Shown in pieces: positions 12,216-25,775 of a DNA stretch of 64,000 nt (position 1 is the first letter of the stretch; every line of letters begins with the position of its first letter). This DNA is from Datnioides undecimradiatus (taxonomy: Eukaryota; Chordata; Actinopteri; Lobotiformes; Datnioididae): positions 648,001-712,000 of the forward strand of contig WARS01000031.1 in NCBI GenBank assembly GCA_008933995.1, given 5' to 3'. The notes under the pieces are model-generated. The model saw only the letters and a list, made by a program, of their open reading frames with translations, did not search any database and was not told where the DNA came from. The translations under genes were made by a program, and so were the position numbers.

Positions 12216-15200
12216 GAAGGACCAGTGAGGGGGAAGGAAAACGTAGACGCCATTACTGTCTGTTTATGCCAACAGAAGAGGGAAGAGGGGGGAAAAACAG
12301 GGTCATTGAGCAGAACTGAAATTGTGCTGTGATGCAAACAAAGAAAGCCTAAGCTAGGAGTGCTATTGTCTAAACCTAATCAGGTGCAGTAATTTCAGAG
12401 TGCGCTGGCTTGGTCGTTTTAAAGGTGTTATTGGTTTTTATTTATTATTTTCAAAATGTCTGAAGTGCAAGGTGCACATACATGTATAAGACTAAAACTT
12501 GCCCTCAGCTTGAGTTATAGAGCTACATCACCTAATTTCTTGTAACAAAGCGTGTTATGGTCTTTTAGTGTCGAGAATGGTTATTTCTTCTCATTCGTCT
12601 GGACCAAGAGAACCCTGGTCAAATCATGACCATTTCTTTGAGAGTAGTAGATGTGCAAGTGTAACTGATTGCAAGTAATGGCTGTTGCAGCCAGTATTGT
12701 GCTCAGTCTGCTTTGTTGCATCTGTAGTGTTTACTGGCCACTTCAAGGCACAGAAACCAAGTGGAAGAAACAGTCTTTTTGAGTTAGATAAAATGGGATT
12801 CCTCTTGTTTGTTATAACACTACTGAAACAACTGTGAATCTGGCCAACACAGCATTATTTTGGACTTACACTTGAAAAGACCAACACCGACACCTTATGA
12901 TGGGAAGGTTGTATTATTACAAGCAGTTTTACAAACAACAAATTCAACTTGTGATTTCTAAAATTGCAATACATTGAAGTGTATGTACAAACACTGGAAA
13001 CGTCCTTCATTGTTATTGCCTGCAATGAATTGTTTTTCAGTGTGTTTGGTGCAGTTAGACCTTAGTTAAAACAGAGCATTATTAACATGGTGCAAGACAA
13101 CCTGTAGATGTGTATAAGATATCAATCTAGCTATAGTATATTTCTCTACACATATCATGTCTATATCTGAAATATTCCTTATAATTTTTCATTGGTTTAT
13201 GAGGTACATTTAATTTATTAATGTGCACTTCAATCCTAAACTGTCCAGTAAATGTATATTTTGATAAAACGTGCAAAAACACCAACACATATACAGAATA
13301 ATTGGTTTGAGCAGTATTAAGCAACCTTTTTTTATGTCCTGACTAGTTAAAAATCTCTTTGAGAGATTAGTCAATGTTTCGATTTATTTCCAGTCTAGCA
13401 CTAAAACACTTATTTCAGTTTTAGGGTGTACCTGAAAGACATTAAGAAGTGTAATTTGGTAACTGTATGGTGGTATGCAAGCAGTGGCATGTGCTCTGTT
13501 TGAAGATAGATTTGTGTGAGCAAAAAATATTGTTTCAGTCACCTCCTACTTTTTAGTTTGGGCATTCAGATTTGTCATATTGCCCCAGGGCGTCTAGGAA
13601 AACAAGGCCTGTTAAGAGACTGTGTCCAGACGGCCTTCTGACTCTGCAGGAAAGCAGATGGTTTTTAATAATGCCCTACTCTCAGCTTCATGCCCCCCAG
13701 CTAGCCAGCCACACAAATGCACACACATACGTTTCACATCTCTCTCTCTCTCTCTGACTCTCTCTCTATCCTTCTCTCGCTCTCCAACATACACATACCC
13801 GTACTTAGTGTTGCCAGGTTACAGCTTTCTCACCAAATTGGGCTTTTGTAAAAAGTCAGTCGCATGACATATATATGCATATAAAACAACATCACAAACA
13901 TTGTCAGAATGTGCATTGATTCCAGGGTGAGATATCTGGCAACCCATGGACGGAGCCAATAGCACATCCCGCACATTAGCATTAGGCCACGTACAGTGCT
14001 GGTACCGCCTGCAGTCACAACATGCTGTCAAATATATCAAAGAAAGAGAAAACATGAAAGAACAGTGGAGACTGGGCAGTCAACAAACTGTAAGCACCTG
14101 CAACTTGGACACCTACCAACTTGAGTTTCTAAAGTGCAGTAGATTTTTTTTTCTCATGCAAAGTAATGATATTGTGTGTAATGTTACCAAATTACTATTT
14201 TAACTAGTGGACTGCAGGCAAGTTCAGGAACTAGTGCGGACATGTCCTCTTCATGTATATGCTTTCAGCATTAAGCAGTGCAGAAATGTCCAGCAGCTAC
14301 CATGAATTAATCTTCGCCTACACCAAGGGTCAGCCTCTCTCACTGTATTCCAAGGGAAATGAAATATACCTAATATTGGACATGTTAGCCAGAGAGCCTT
14401 TGAAAACACCCTGTGCAAATGTGCTGTAGGTCACCGTCATTAGCTGTAGCTGCTGAATCTCAATTGCTTGCTGAGGCCATATTTTTAACAAAGTGACGTG
14501 CCACCATTTCAACCCCATGACATAGTGACAACTTCCAAGATGTACACAGTGCTGTTTTAATTCGAGCGTTTCTAACTTCTTCTGTATTTGTTTTTATTTT
14601 GTTACTCCATTCCCCTCTGCACACAGCTTTAAAAGCTCTAGAAAGAATAGATACTAAGCCTTGATCGTGCGGACAGAGACAGCTGGGGACTGCACACATG
14701 CTTCTGTATATCCTGCAATCAGACGTATATGTAAACAGACACGTTGCACATGTGTGCATTAAGAAAGTGATGGTGACCTGACAGAAAGAAGATCCCCTTT
14801 GTTTGTTGTATTTGGCTGAATAACAAGAGCGAGGAAACAGCTTTTTCAACCACTCAACAAGCTTTTGCAACCACTTAACAACAATAGGCTCAAGGATTGG
14901 GAATGTAGTGTATGTATATAGTGGACAAAACAACTGCCAAGCTCTCAGTCAGCGCCTTTAGAAGTGTGGGCAGTATGCTTGGTTACATTTTGGCTCCACA
15001 AAGACATTCTCCTAACAGTCCACATGGACACTCACAGACTTGGCCAAATGACGGTGAATTTACAGAGCGACAATCAGAGCCACGTGAATGCAGAAAACCA
15101 CAAACTGGCCATCACATGTGTCACATAATGCGACACTGTGTTTAGCTGACTGACGCTGGCCCGCAATGGATGTGCGCAAGGGAATCTCCAGTTGCAACCT

Positions 15201-18200
15201 GGCAATGTAGTTTTGGCAGAATGCCATTATATCTGAAGACTGCTTCATCTCCTTTCATCTGCTAAACTCAGCACTGTAGCTTGTGCATTGTGGTGCCCAC
15301 CTGGTATGATCACTCCAAGGAGATCAGAAATGCTGTCAGTTGTGTAAAGAAACACTGTATGGCACAGAACATGGTTAGTGCAGATCAACTCATTCCATGT
15401 CAAAAACGACTGTACATTTGTGTCTTTTCTAAAGAGCAGATTCGAAAACCTTTTTCCCATGTCTACTAACTTCCAGGAGCTGTTGTACAACAAATGAGCA
15501 TGAGCTGGGTTTTTAACCACAGTTTTAAGCTTGGGATGGCAAGTGAATAACCAGCAGCATTTTGGACACCAAGGACACCATCAAGTGGCCCAAACCCAAC
15601 AAACACCAAAAACTGAAGGTTAAATTGGAATATATCTCTGAAAATAGAAAGCCTCTGGTATTCATGCTCACACATTCATTTACATATAGAACCTTGCCTC
15701 TGCCTATCTAGTTCGTCAGCCAAATGCTGTCCCAGGCGATAGAGGGCTCCCATGTGTTGATCCTGAAATGCACAAATCCATCAACAAGGCTGCTGGAGAA
15801 GGGCATTTCAAAATGTTCTTGAAGTGACTCCTTTCCCATTTAAAGCGCTTTGACTAATGTTTCTATTAATTACTATATCTCACATGGGTGACATTTAGAC
15901 TGCAGAGGACATGCTGCTCATTCAAGCGCGAGCAATAAGTTTATTAAAGATTTAAATCAAGGATATAAAAGAGAGAATCATTCTTTTACAAAATGTGCCT
16001 CCAGCTTTTCTGTCCTGAGGGGAGGAGTGTGAACATGTCATGAATATAGCCCTGTTAAGCTGTGAAGCCTTTTATCTGAAAGTGCCTCTAGCTGAAGTAA
16101 AAAAAAAAAAAAAAAAAAAATCAAACTTCTCCCTGAGTGATGGCCCCCAAAAGCTTTTGCTTCACAAGTTTGGTCATGGACTGCCAACATACAGTGACAG
16201 TCATAACCATTTATAAGACTGTTTTTTTTAGGGCAGAAATGTTCATGAATCAGAGCAGGAAACATGCAGGCAGGTAATTAATAATATTAATAATGGCTGC
16301 ATTTAATTTAGATGTTCCAGTTCCCAAGCCCTGCTATCCTGCACGCTGGCTTACCGGCACCGCTTACTGGGACACTTACGCTGAACCAAGCTGTCATCAA
16401 TGTTATTAGTTACACCTGGTCTTTCCCTGCAAAGTCAGAATGTTGTGCTGTGAAATAGGCCTATTGTACGGTGATAAATCAGGGGCTGCACCTGCCAAAA
16501 TGAAACAAAATGAAACCACAACGTTAAGTATTGAAAGTTTTTTCTGGACCATCACAACTATCAAAGTAGAGTCTGCGCAACTTGAAACAGATCTTTTGTA
16601 TATGTACAAAAAACAACTACATAGATTCTGTCCAAAAGCCATAGAGATAAAACAGCAGAGGTCACATACAGTAACATCATAGTCCATTTACCATCTTACA
16701 AGTATATTTTGCCTGTGACTACAACAGTGACCTTTGGATACAATCTGTAGTCCATCACTTCATGAAGAATTTACTTGCTGCACTAAAAAGAATACAGTAA
16801 CCAGAAACTGACCTTACCTTCAATACTCAAGAAGAACTGAAGGGAAATATTGTACAGCATGTTCCCAAATAAAAAATAAATTTAGCTTCTTTTTTTTTAT
16901 TGATGACAGGTTACAGCCAAACATGAATATTTAAAAAAAAAAAAGTTCAGTTGTCTTTCACAATTAAAAAAAATGCAAAATGTTTTATACGTTTATTGTA
17001 ATTTGGAATAATTACAGCCATATCAGGTAATATGTGGCAGATTAAATGCTTTACTATTAAAAATAATAATTATATATTCTATATATTATAATTATCTTAA
17101 ATATGACACATTAAATCATATAAATCACATGTGTCATTTGAACAATGATGAACAGTTAAGACAACATATGTCACATTCACCATGGGTTTTGAATGTTACA
17201 AGTTCAGAGATGAATGCAGGTAAGATTGCTGCCATATGGTTGCATGCCAAGATAATAATTGATGACATATCTTCTTTGCAGTTCAATAAATTATGCTCAG
17301 TTAATTCCCTAGACATCCACATGGATGTTACATATTACCACAAAGCTCTCAACAGCATTTTTAGAAATAAGAAAAAAAATCATAACAACATATTTTTCAC
17401 ATAAGTTACTAAAATAGTAATAAAAAATACATAATAATAATAACAAGGGAGGTAATCATGAAATTTCACAAATGATAAACTGCTTAAATTGTTAATGTTG
17501 CTTGGTGATCTCTCATGCAAGCAGTAATCATGTTCACAAGTGAATGGCAGATTGCCAGCAGCTGTGTGCACAATAGTGTCATCCTGCACAACATGATGCC
17601 AGCAACCACACCATCGTCTGCATGAAGAACACTGGTAGAATGTGTTACAAAAGAAGTGAATGTTGTAACCTCAGGTTGACACCCACTTAAGCAATGTTGC
17701 CCTCACAAGCCTAGATTAAATTTTGAGAATTTCTGGCATGCTTTAAAGATTGCAGTAGCTTTTATCATTTTGAACAGTCCCTTACAATCTGTGCCTTTTT
17801 GAATTTGCCACAAAAAATTTTAACTTGCTAAGAGGTCAGCATAATGTGAGCAAGAGATATAAAGTATGACAGAAAAAATTTTTAGCTTCCACCGATTCAT
17901 TTCTTCTGCTCTGGCAACTCTGCATCTAGCTGGCATTTGGCACAACCTGTAGATTTGTTTGTGCCTGCATCTGCAGCGATGTTTGTTGTCAGACAGCCAG
18001 TCACACAAGACAGGGCAGTCAAAAGATGAAAAGAGGGGTGCAAACAGCCACTCTGTGTCCCTGCCCCTGAATTCTCCCAACTCCACTTGACTACACTGTG
18101 GAAGCACCAGTGCCTGGGTGGCAACAATTGTTGCCTGTCTGAACATGTCTTTCTACAATATTTTTCCAGCTGGAGATGACTGACAACACTCACCACCCAC

Positions 18201-19763
18201 TCTGCACTGTTTCAGCACATAATGATGTGACTGATGTGTGTGGATGAGCGGCAAATGTTGTGTGGTGCCATGTTGTCAATCATGCACAGAGGAGCTAAAC
18301 CCAGAATGGTTTGGTCAGCTCTTAGCTTCCTAGGTCCATCTGATATTCTGATAAACCACACTGATAATCTGCTGACTGCTGAACATATATAAACTTTGCT
18401 GTTCCCAATTTAAAAAACAAACTGTGAGGTCTGATTAATGTAGACCACTCACTGTGCAGCTGTATCACACAAGAGAAATTTAATAAATCAAATAAATGAT
18501 GGTAATTGTTTATGAGGATTGTCATAAATCTGTTGCGCCTGTTAAGTCTGTATGCTAGATGATGCTGCATTGTTACTGCTGATACATAACGGCAAACCTT
18601 GCAAAATCGAGCAGGAGGTGTGATCCATTTCAGTGTTCCCAGTAGTTACAGCTGCCACGAGTTGATGAGCAGTGACAGGAGTGATTTCATTCCAAGCTGA
18701 AGCTTAAACATTTTCAAGTGTAATGGGTCCATTTTACAACAAAGTAATCGGTAATTAGTAGTCTTCTTTATGGTATGGACCTGTTCTGTTCCACTGATCC
18801 CACTTAGTTTTAAGCTCTTGCAGCAAACCTATATTCCTACACATAGAAGCTCAGCACAATCATGAGGAGAGATTGAACACTCTGTTAAAGTGTTTTAACA
18901 GACACACAGCACCATAGTAAAGACTTATTTATGAATTAAGTGAATGTTTGACAGGTGGGATGGCTGGAATGAGCTGGAACAAAATGAGAGGGACCAAAAA
19001 GAGGACATGTACTGGAGGAATGGTTTGAGCACTGAGGCTTAAGGCTGGGGGGGGGGGGGGTTGACAGTGGACTTGGACCTGATGAAGGCAACAGACAGAC
19101 AGAGAGACAGATACACAGAAATATAAAGAGGGAGAGAATGGAAGCTGGAAGGGAGAAGGAGGAGGGAGAACACTTTAAACCCATCTGCTGTCTGCCAGCT
19201 TGTCATTTCTAACCAGCCAACCAGTACCATAGGTGGTGTACGGAGGAGTGTTACATTTTAGCATTCACCAGGCAGCGTCCCTAACAATTATACAGCACAC
19301 ACATGCATATACAAACACACACACACACACGCACACTAATTTAATTAGCACATAACAGTTTAAAAGCATTAATTTCATCAACTTAAGTAATCACCAATTC
19401 AGTTGCACTAGATCAAAAGTCCATGAGTTTTTTAGAGTAAAAAAAGAAAAATGCCCAAAATATGCCTTACAAAAACACTTCAAATAATCAGCACGATGAA
19501 ATGGAAAGATTTGAGTCATGTTTTAAAACTGGCATAGCATAAATGTTTTGTGAGAGAGCTATTATCTAGATAAAATTAAAAAGGTACATGCATCACCTTC
19601 ATTAAACACAGATTTAAAAGGATAATAACATTCTCTATAATGGGCTATGGTCCTTTGTAAACTTTATAAATTAATACAGCACTTATACACAGTAGTTATG
19701 TTGCCCATGGTATCAAGTATCTGTGCTACTTATCTTACTTGTCCTGAATCTACTTGAATTACT
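12216..19763. other. 7.5 kb gene-free DNA with simple repeats
   Basis: Holds a CT-rich tract (13737-13790), an A22 run (16099-16120), AT-rich sequence (16.9-17.4 kb), a G14 run (19047-19060), a purine-rich stretch (about 19085-19170) and a CA repeat (19313-19335). The largest secondary ORF, 14460-14933 on the minus strand (157 codons), has no recognisable domain and is probably chance. Confidence 0.55.
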
Positions 19764-19960
19764 GTGGCCAGTAGCCATATGGATAGAGAGACAGTCTGTT
19801 AAACCAGATCATCTTGGTTCAAGTGCCCTGTGTTGGCAGTTAATCTCTTGGCTTACAGATGGCCTGGAGGGGCCACAATTTCACTGATGCCCACACCCAC
19901 AAGTCTCCTGCCTGTTGATATAAACCAATACTGTGCAATTCTATATCCAAATTGGCATAC
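19764..19960 (+). repeat. tRNA-derived SINE-like fragment
   Basis: TAGCCATATGG near 19772 is an imperfect A box. It is followed at a tRNA-like distance by TTGGTTCAAGTGCC (about 19814-19827), close to the B-box consensus GGTTCGANTCC. The downstream sequence shows no tRNA fold or coding potential. Confidence 0.45.
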
Positions 19961-22129
19961 TGGAGCTGGCTAAAGACTAATGGAAGTTGTAGCCTCTTGA
20001 ATTTGTATGCTACTCATTGAAAATGATAAAGGGCATATCTTGTATCAGTGAGACACAGTGATGTCAAAGCAAGTGTTTCTCCATATGACTGTTGCAAGCT
20101 CTCATGTGTCAGCAGAAGAAAAACTAATCGTGCCTCATAACTTTAACCAGGGAGTCCATTAGTGGTAGGGATGCCAAATGTCTGCTGATGGCTTGGATAC
20201 ACCGAGAAGCCTTGCGAACTCGGAAATCCCTAAAAGAAGAACAAGATTTGGTCTAGCAGCTTGGTCAACTTGATTGTAGGTTGTTATTTGGGATCATGCC
20301 TTTAAGCAAGCAAGAGATGGCAGGAAAAAGTTGGCCCCTTTCTCGTCAATTCACTGAAAACACTTAATTGGGTTTGCTACTGTGTTGCTGAAGACAGATG
20401 TGAACATGGAGATCGCCACAGCCCCTGGGATGGTCATGTTTAAGCCCAGTTTCCTTGCAGCAACAGTTGCAAGGAACAAGTTGCAGCAGATGAGGGATTT
20501 TAGCTGCCCAGCCATGTAGCTGCGCATTTGAATTTCCTTGGATAAGACAATTTATTATCTGTGTAATATTGCTTCCAGTGCTGGATGGAGCACCAGGGGT
20601 CCTCAAATTTTTGGCTTCAGGGACTTGTTAGATTTAGAGCAGAGGTAAGGCAAGTCCTAACAAGCCTCACGGTCGGGGTTGTGAGGGTGAAATTGGACAT
20701 GTCAGCAAGTTCAAAATACAACAATTAACTCCATGCAAGCCATTAATTCAAAGTAGGAAAGTAGGACCTTTTTTTTCAACAAATTCTGAAATGTTTGCCA
20801 TGGTGGGTTTATTTTATATTGAAACCAGCAAAACATTCTTAAGCAAATCAAGTATGCTACAACCAATTAAAGGAAAATTTAAGCCATCGAAATATAAATT
20901 GTAAAAAAGAATTAAAAGTATTTTAAAAATCATGTATAGTCTAGGATAGAAAGAAGGAATATATGACTACAATAAACACGACAATATGTTGCAAATATAA
21001 TAAAATGCTGACTGAGGTAATGTTTAAAATCTTTATATTACATCATAAAGTAACATAAAATTAAGATATTTCAGTTGATTCAAGTTCAAAAGTATCAGCA
21101 AAGTATAAAGGCATGCTGATTCAGCTATATTTCTTTTATTAATAAAACATGACATTTGCACCATCAGATCAGATTCATGGGTTCAGTTAGAGGAAGTTCA
21201 ATATGAAGGTACATACTGGCCATCTGTGAGGATGTAGAGGACCATGGTGTCCTCTAAAGTATTCTACGAGCTGTAAGGCAAAGGGAGGAAGGGTAACAGG
21301 GTGATGTGAGGGAGCAGAACCTTGGTGCTCTGCCCAACTGGCCAACACAGCTTGAGTGCTGGCTTGTAGAGGCCAAAGACCTTCTTCATGTGACCTTTAA
21401 CCAGGTGGCCTCTGAAATGGATGTCTCTTTCAAGAGGGATCTGAAACAATTACAAATACAGCATGAACACTCTAACAGCTAAGAAAACCATGTTGTGTGC
21501 ACAGAATAGGATCAAATGAAGATGCAGTTTTACATCCAAATATACAATGTCCAAACAGATTCAAAGAGAGTAATTAGAAAACTGATTTCTGGTTCCAAGA
21601 TTTGAAATGATTCTGTAATTTACATGGTTTCTAAATACAGTGACGTACTAGGGGTATTATAAAAAAGGAGACAAATCACTTAGCATTTTGAATAGAAAAG
21701 TCTGTAATTTCAGAGATGAAGGTTGAATGACACATTTCCCACCCATTCCTTCAAAAAGCCAATCAGCAGAAAGGAGTGGGAGCAGACAGACTTTGAATAA
21801 GTAATAATCCGCCTACTCTACCAAGTTTAGTTGAGTCAAATGAAGTGTAACCCGTTGACAGTTCTGTCTGATATCAGCTGAGTGTTTTGGTGGGTTGAGC
21901 TGACGGCATCACATCATGTCACTTTGATTTGAGCTGTAAAAAAAGTTGGTGCCAGGAAACTGTGCACATTGTAGTACAAATATAAACTGTGGCGGAAAAA
22001 AAACACTTTAACCTTATTTTGTGGCAAATTCAAACTTTTTAAGCTTTTTTCACTATCAGATTTGACTGGTGATTCAGTACTTGCAGTTTTATTGTCACTG
22101 TGACCATTGAACGTGAAGTTATGGCAGTC
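19961..22129. other. Gene-free DNA; one exon-like stretch on the minus strand
   Basis: Mostly AT-rich. On the minus strand a pyrimidine-rich acceptor-like site (TTGTAATTGTTTCAG) precedes an open frame running from 21440 down to 21264 that includes RDIHFRGHLVKGHMKKVFGL. I do not recognise the peptide and see no matching donor. See the findings. Confidence 0.4.
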
Positions 22130-22215
22130 CTATCTATTTAGACAGGGAGAGAGAGCACGGATTATCACTCTATGCAGATGACACAGTTGTGTGTGTAATG
22201 ACTTATATAATTAAA
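22130..22215 (+). mobile_element. Short reverse-transcriptase scrap (YADD box)
   Basis: The frame at 22171 encodes YADD inside GLSLYADDTVVCV, typical of the catalytic strand of LINE polymerases, possibly of the L1/Tx1 type. Similarity fades within about 30 codons on both sides, so this is a small relic. Confidence 0.4.
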
Positions 22216-25200
22216 TCCTTGCCATTACTGATGAAAGGAAATATCAAAACGAGAATGTACATTCATATTTTCATGTGTGATCTTCAAAGTCCTTTCTGAG
22301 GGCTTCTTCATCTTCATAAAACCAGGGTTACAACATGTGACCGCAATTTCTTAACGTGATACCTCTTCATGTTTTTGAACGTCAAGAGTTAAAATAACAG
22401 GCATGGCAGAGCATGATACAGCCACCATCAAATGACGCTTTTCAGCATAAATATCTTGGTCGTTTCATACAATTTATAATTTTTAAGCTCCACATCATTG
22501 AGCAGTGTAGATTATATATGTAAAAGAGATAACACACACCATTATCATAACATGACAAAGAAAAAATGATATAAAAGAATGGACATATAACATGTGGCTG
22601 CAGGTGACATTAATGGACAGTATGCTGAAACGCTACAAAGAGATGGCAAGAGATGACCAAAAAAACAAGCAATTTGCCTTGACTAGAGATGACCTATCTT
22701 CACATAATGGATTGTATTTTCAAATAAAGGAATAAAATGGAGTGGAAAAAGAGACATGAAGAGAAAGCATGGGGGCACAGTGATAATAGGCTGCATTAGC
22801 CACATCTGCTGGGAATAGGCCTGCAGAGAGGCTACTTGCTCAGTGAAGTGTAATCTTCAGTGGCCTGGCCCCTGTGACAGCCAGCATAGTGAGTGGTTTG
22901 GGTGGGGCCAGTGGGGCCTTACACAAAGCAATGAGTTTCACTATGGCAGGTAGGGGATACAAATAACACACATACAGCATAAACACAGAGGGAGGGCATC
23001 AGACCGTGTAGGAGCCCAGCATGAAAGGTAGATCAACGGTGATATAGAGAGAAAACTAGATGTTGGAAAGGGGACTGTGGGGAAATTGGCTGGAAGGCGT
23101 GAAGGGATGAGAGAGAGAGAAGATAGAAACTAGGCAGCGATGGTAAATAGAACAGAGCTGTAGATGTGGAAATGCAATGGGAGGAAAAGGGTGGAAGGAA
23201 TGATAAAGAGGATAACTATGGTATAAAGAGGGAGAGCTGAACGGATAAAAACAAAAGATACAAGGTCAAAGAGGGGACGTAAAAGGAATAGATAACAATA
23301 GGGAGATGCTGGAGAACGATCAAATGCTCTCAAGGGGAATGCATAGTGTTAACTGATGGAGAAGAACCAAACAATACACTTGTAAATGGACAAATCACAG
23401 AAGCACAGACCTACATGGGAGAAGCTTTGTGACAAGTGGTATCTGCACAGAACATTTATTCACTTTTAGTTGAGGAAATGTATTTCATTTATCTCAGCAA
23501 CAAGGCACAAGAACCTTTATAAATTCTGATGCAATCCAGCCATAATAAATCCAAGGTTAGGGTTTTAAAGGTACCTGCCCCCCGACCTAGGAGTTGTTTT
23601 AAGTGATTATTAAGTTGTATTGAGACTGAACATCTTACATACAGTGGTATTTACTGAAGGGCTGTTAAATTGTGTTCCATTGAACAGACGTTACTATTTT
23701 TCTGGCAATACATTGCACTTTCTTTAGTGACTTCAGCAGTAAAGGCCCTCAGAAGAAAATTGCATCCCCCCCCCTACATGCGCAACCACACACACACACA
23801 CACACAAATCTATAAGCTCAAATGCACTCAGGATGCAATCAAATCATATAACACATATGCATGACCAGCTGGGCCACCCATCCATCCATCCACACCACCA
23901 TAAATGCATCTATTTTAGTTGATGATAGCCATGGCTGAATCCACTTAACCAATTGACTTCACCATTGTATTATTTGTCCTTCAGGTTGTGATTGGGCTGT
24001 TTACAAGTTGGAGGTACGACTTCATCCCCCTTTTCAACCTCCCTCCATCTTTACGGCCCTGTAGGTAACTGACCTTTAAGAAAGTGTCTGGTGAAACGAA
24101 ACAGGGAGAGGAATAGAGGGAGACTCAGGAGATGTGCGTACCCCCCAGGGAGATGGACAGACTCGTAGACATGGGAAGTAGTAGCACTTGAAAGCAAATG
24201 GGAATCGGGATGGAAATAGAGGCACATCAGCAACTGTTTCCTGCAGGGTAGAGAGAAGTTGTTTGGTGTGCACCACTGAGGTGGAAATGTGTGGATGGCC
24301 TAGCATGGTGGGTGGGCAATAGCTTTTTTTAAAGGAAAAAATTACAAGCATTTGATGGTTATGGAGATTTGCTGTAATTCCTTGACAGTGCTGTTATTCC
24401 CCCTTTCATTAGATGCTACAGTGATCAGGAAATTAAATAATATACAGCAATTTACTCTCAAACAGAGGCATGAGCTGTATTTGAAATTATTGTTCTGGAT
24501 ACACTGTATGTTTATCTACAACTCATGTGTTGTGGGTAGCATAGTAGGATCCCAGAACATAACTTATTTTCCTCACTAGTACCTATCTTTTGGTACTACT
24601 GTGGAATTATAGTGCGTGCTATTTGCCATTTGGGAATTTATAAATCAAGTACATCGCTGGATGTCTGTGTCATTTTCAAGTTATTCAAAAATCTCTTCCC
24701 ATGTGCAGCTCTTAAAAGTTCTTTACATGTAGCCAAAATTGCATCTGCAACATAAAGTGCATATAAAATGTGACTCTACATTAAAACAATTTACTGTACT
24801 ACCCAGAAAGTGGCAAATTACCCATCAAACATACAAACAAGTGTAAGAAAATTCATATACATGTTGTTTTTGTTTGTTTGTTTGTTTGTTTGTCAAACCA
24901 TTACATAATTCACTGAAATAGTGCATATCTATTCACTTATTTAATTCAGAAATTAGGAGATGTGTTCTCCAAGGCTTGTGCAGCAATCCTCAGCCTTTAC
25001 TGACAAAGACACTTATTCTGCAGGGCTTGTAAACATCTGATTAACATTGCGTGGCCCCCACACAAACAATATTACAGACCTATTTGCATACACAAACACG
25101 TCATGTGAATGAGAAATAATCCTTTACAGTGAAGGCTGAGCACAGACAGCAACAATAAGGTAATAGAGTGTGGAAGGTGACAGCTGAAGAGGCACTCTAA

Positions 25201-25736
25201 ATACACACATGGCCAGATATCCAGCAGAGAGGTGTGTACATCTTCAGCAGCAAGTGACACATTAATAAACACACATTCTCTGTTTTTCCCATTGTCACAT
25301 GTAGTACATTATGTATATGCATCTCTGCCTGTCACTGAAGCACACAGTTTTACAGGTACATAATGACAAAGATGATGACAGTGGAGTTTGAATAAAGGGG
25401 ACTCTTTTCCTTGTTGAGGAAATCGGAAGTTGTTACTATTAAATTCTAATTTCAGAGCGGTCTGTTTCCGTCAGCAACATTACCCTCCATCTCCAAAGGG
25501 GTTATTGATTCAGGCCCTAATCTACAAATAAATATATTGTCTGAGTTTATTTTTTCCATGCTGTCAGCAATGTTAAAAGGACACAGCTCATCTGGCTGAT
25601 GGATGGGAGCAAATGTAGCCCAGGGCCTAAGGGTGGACTGCAAGAGAAATGTACCTTATAACACACACAAACATACACACATAAACATCCCCTCCAGATG
25701 GGTCCCCCCTTGTGAGCAGTGTGTAGGATCCAATTA

Positions 25737-25740
<4 letters not shown>

Positions 25741-25774
<34 letters not shown>
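25741..25774. repeat. (TG)17 microsatellite
   Basis: Uninterrupted TG dinucleotides, likely polymorphic. Confidence 0.95.

Positions 25775-25775
<1 letters not shown>

Noticed and set aside
14460-14933. 157-codon minus-strand ORF
   Set aside because: No recognisable domain, signal or splice context, and no similarity I can name. A frame of this length is expected by chance in 64 kb across six frames.
19764-19835. Functional tRNA gene at the B-box-like site
   Set aside because: The A box has two mismatches and no cloverleaf can be drawn; a SINE head is more likely.
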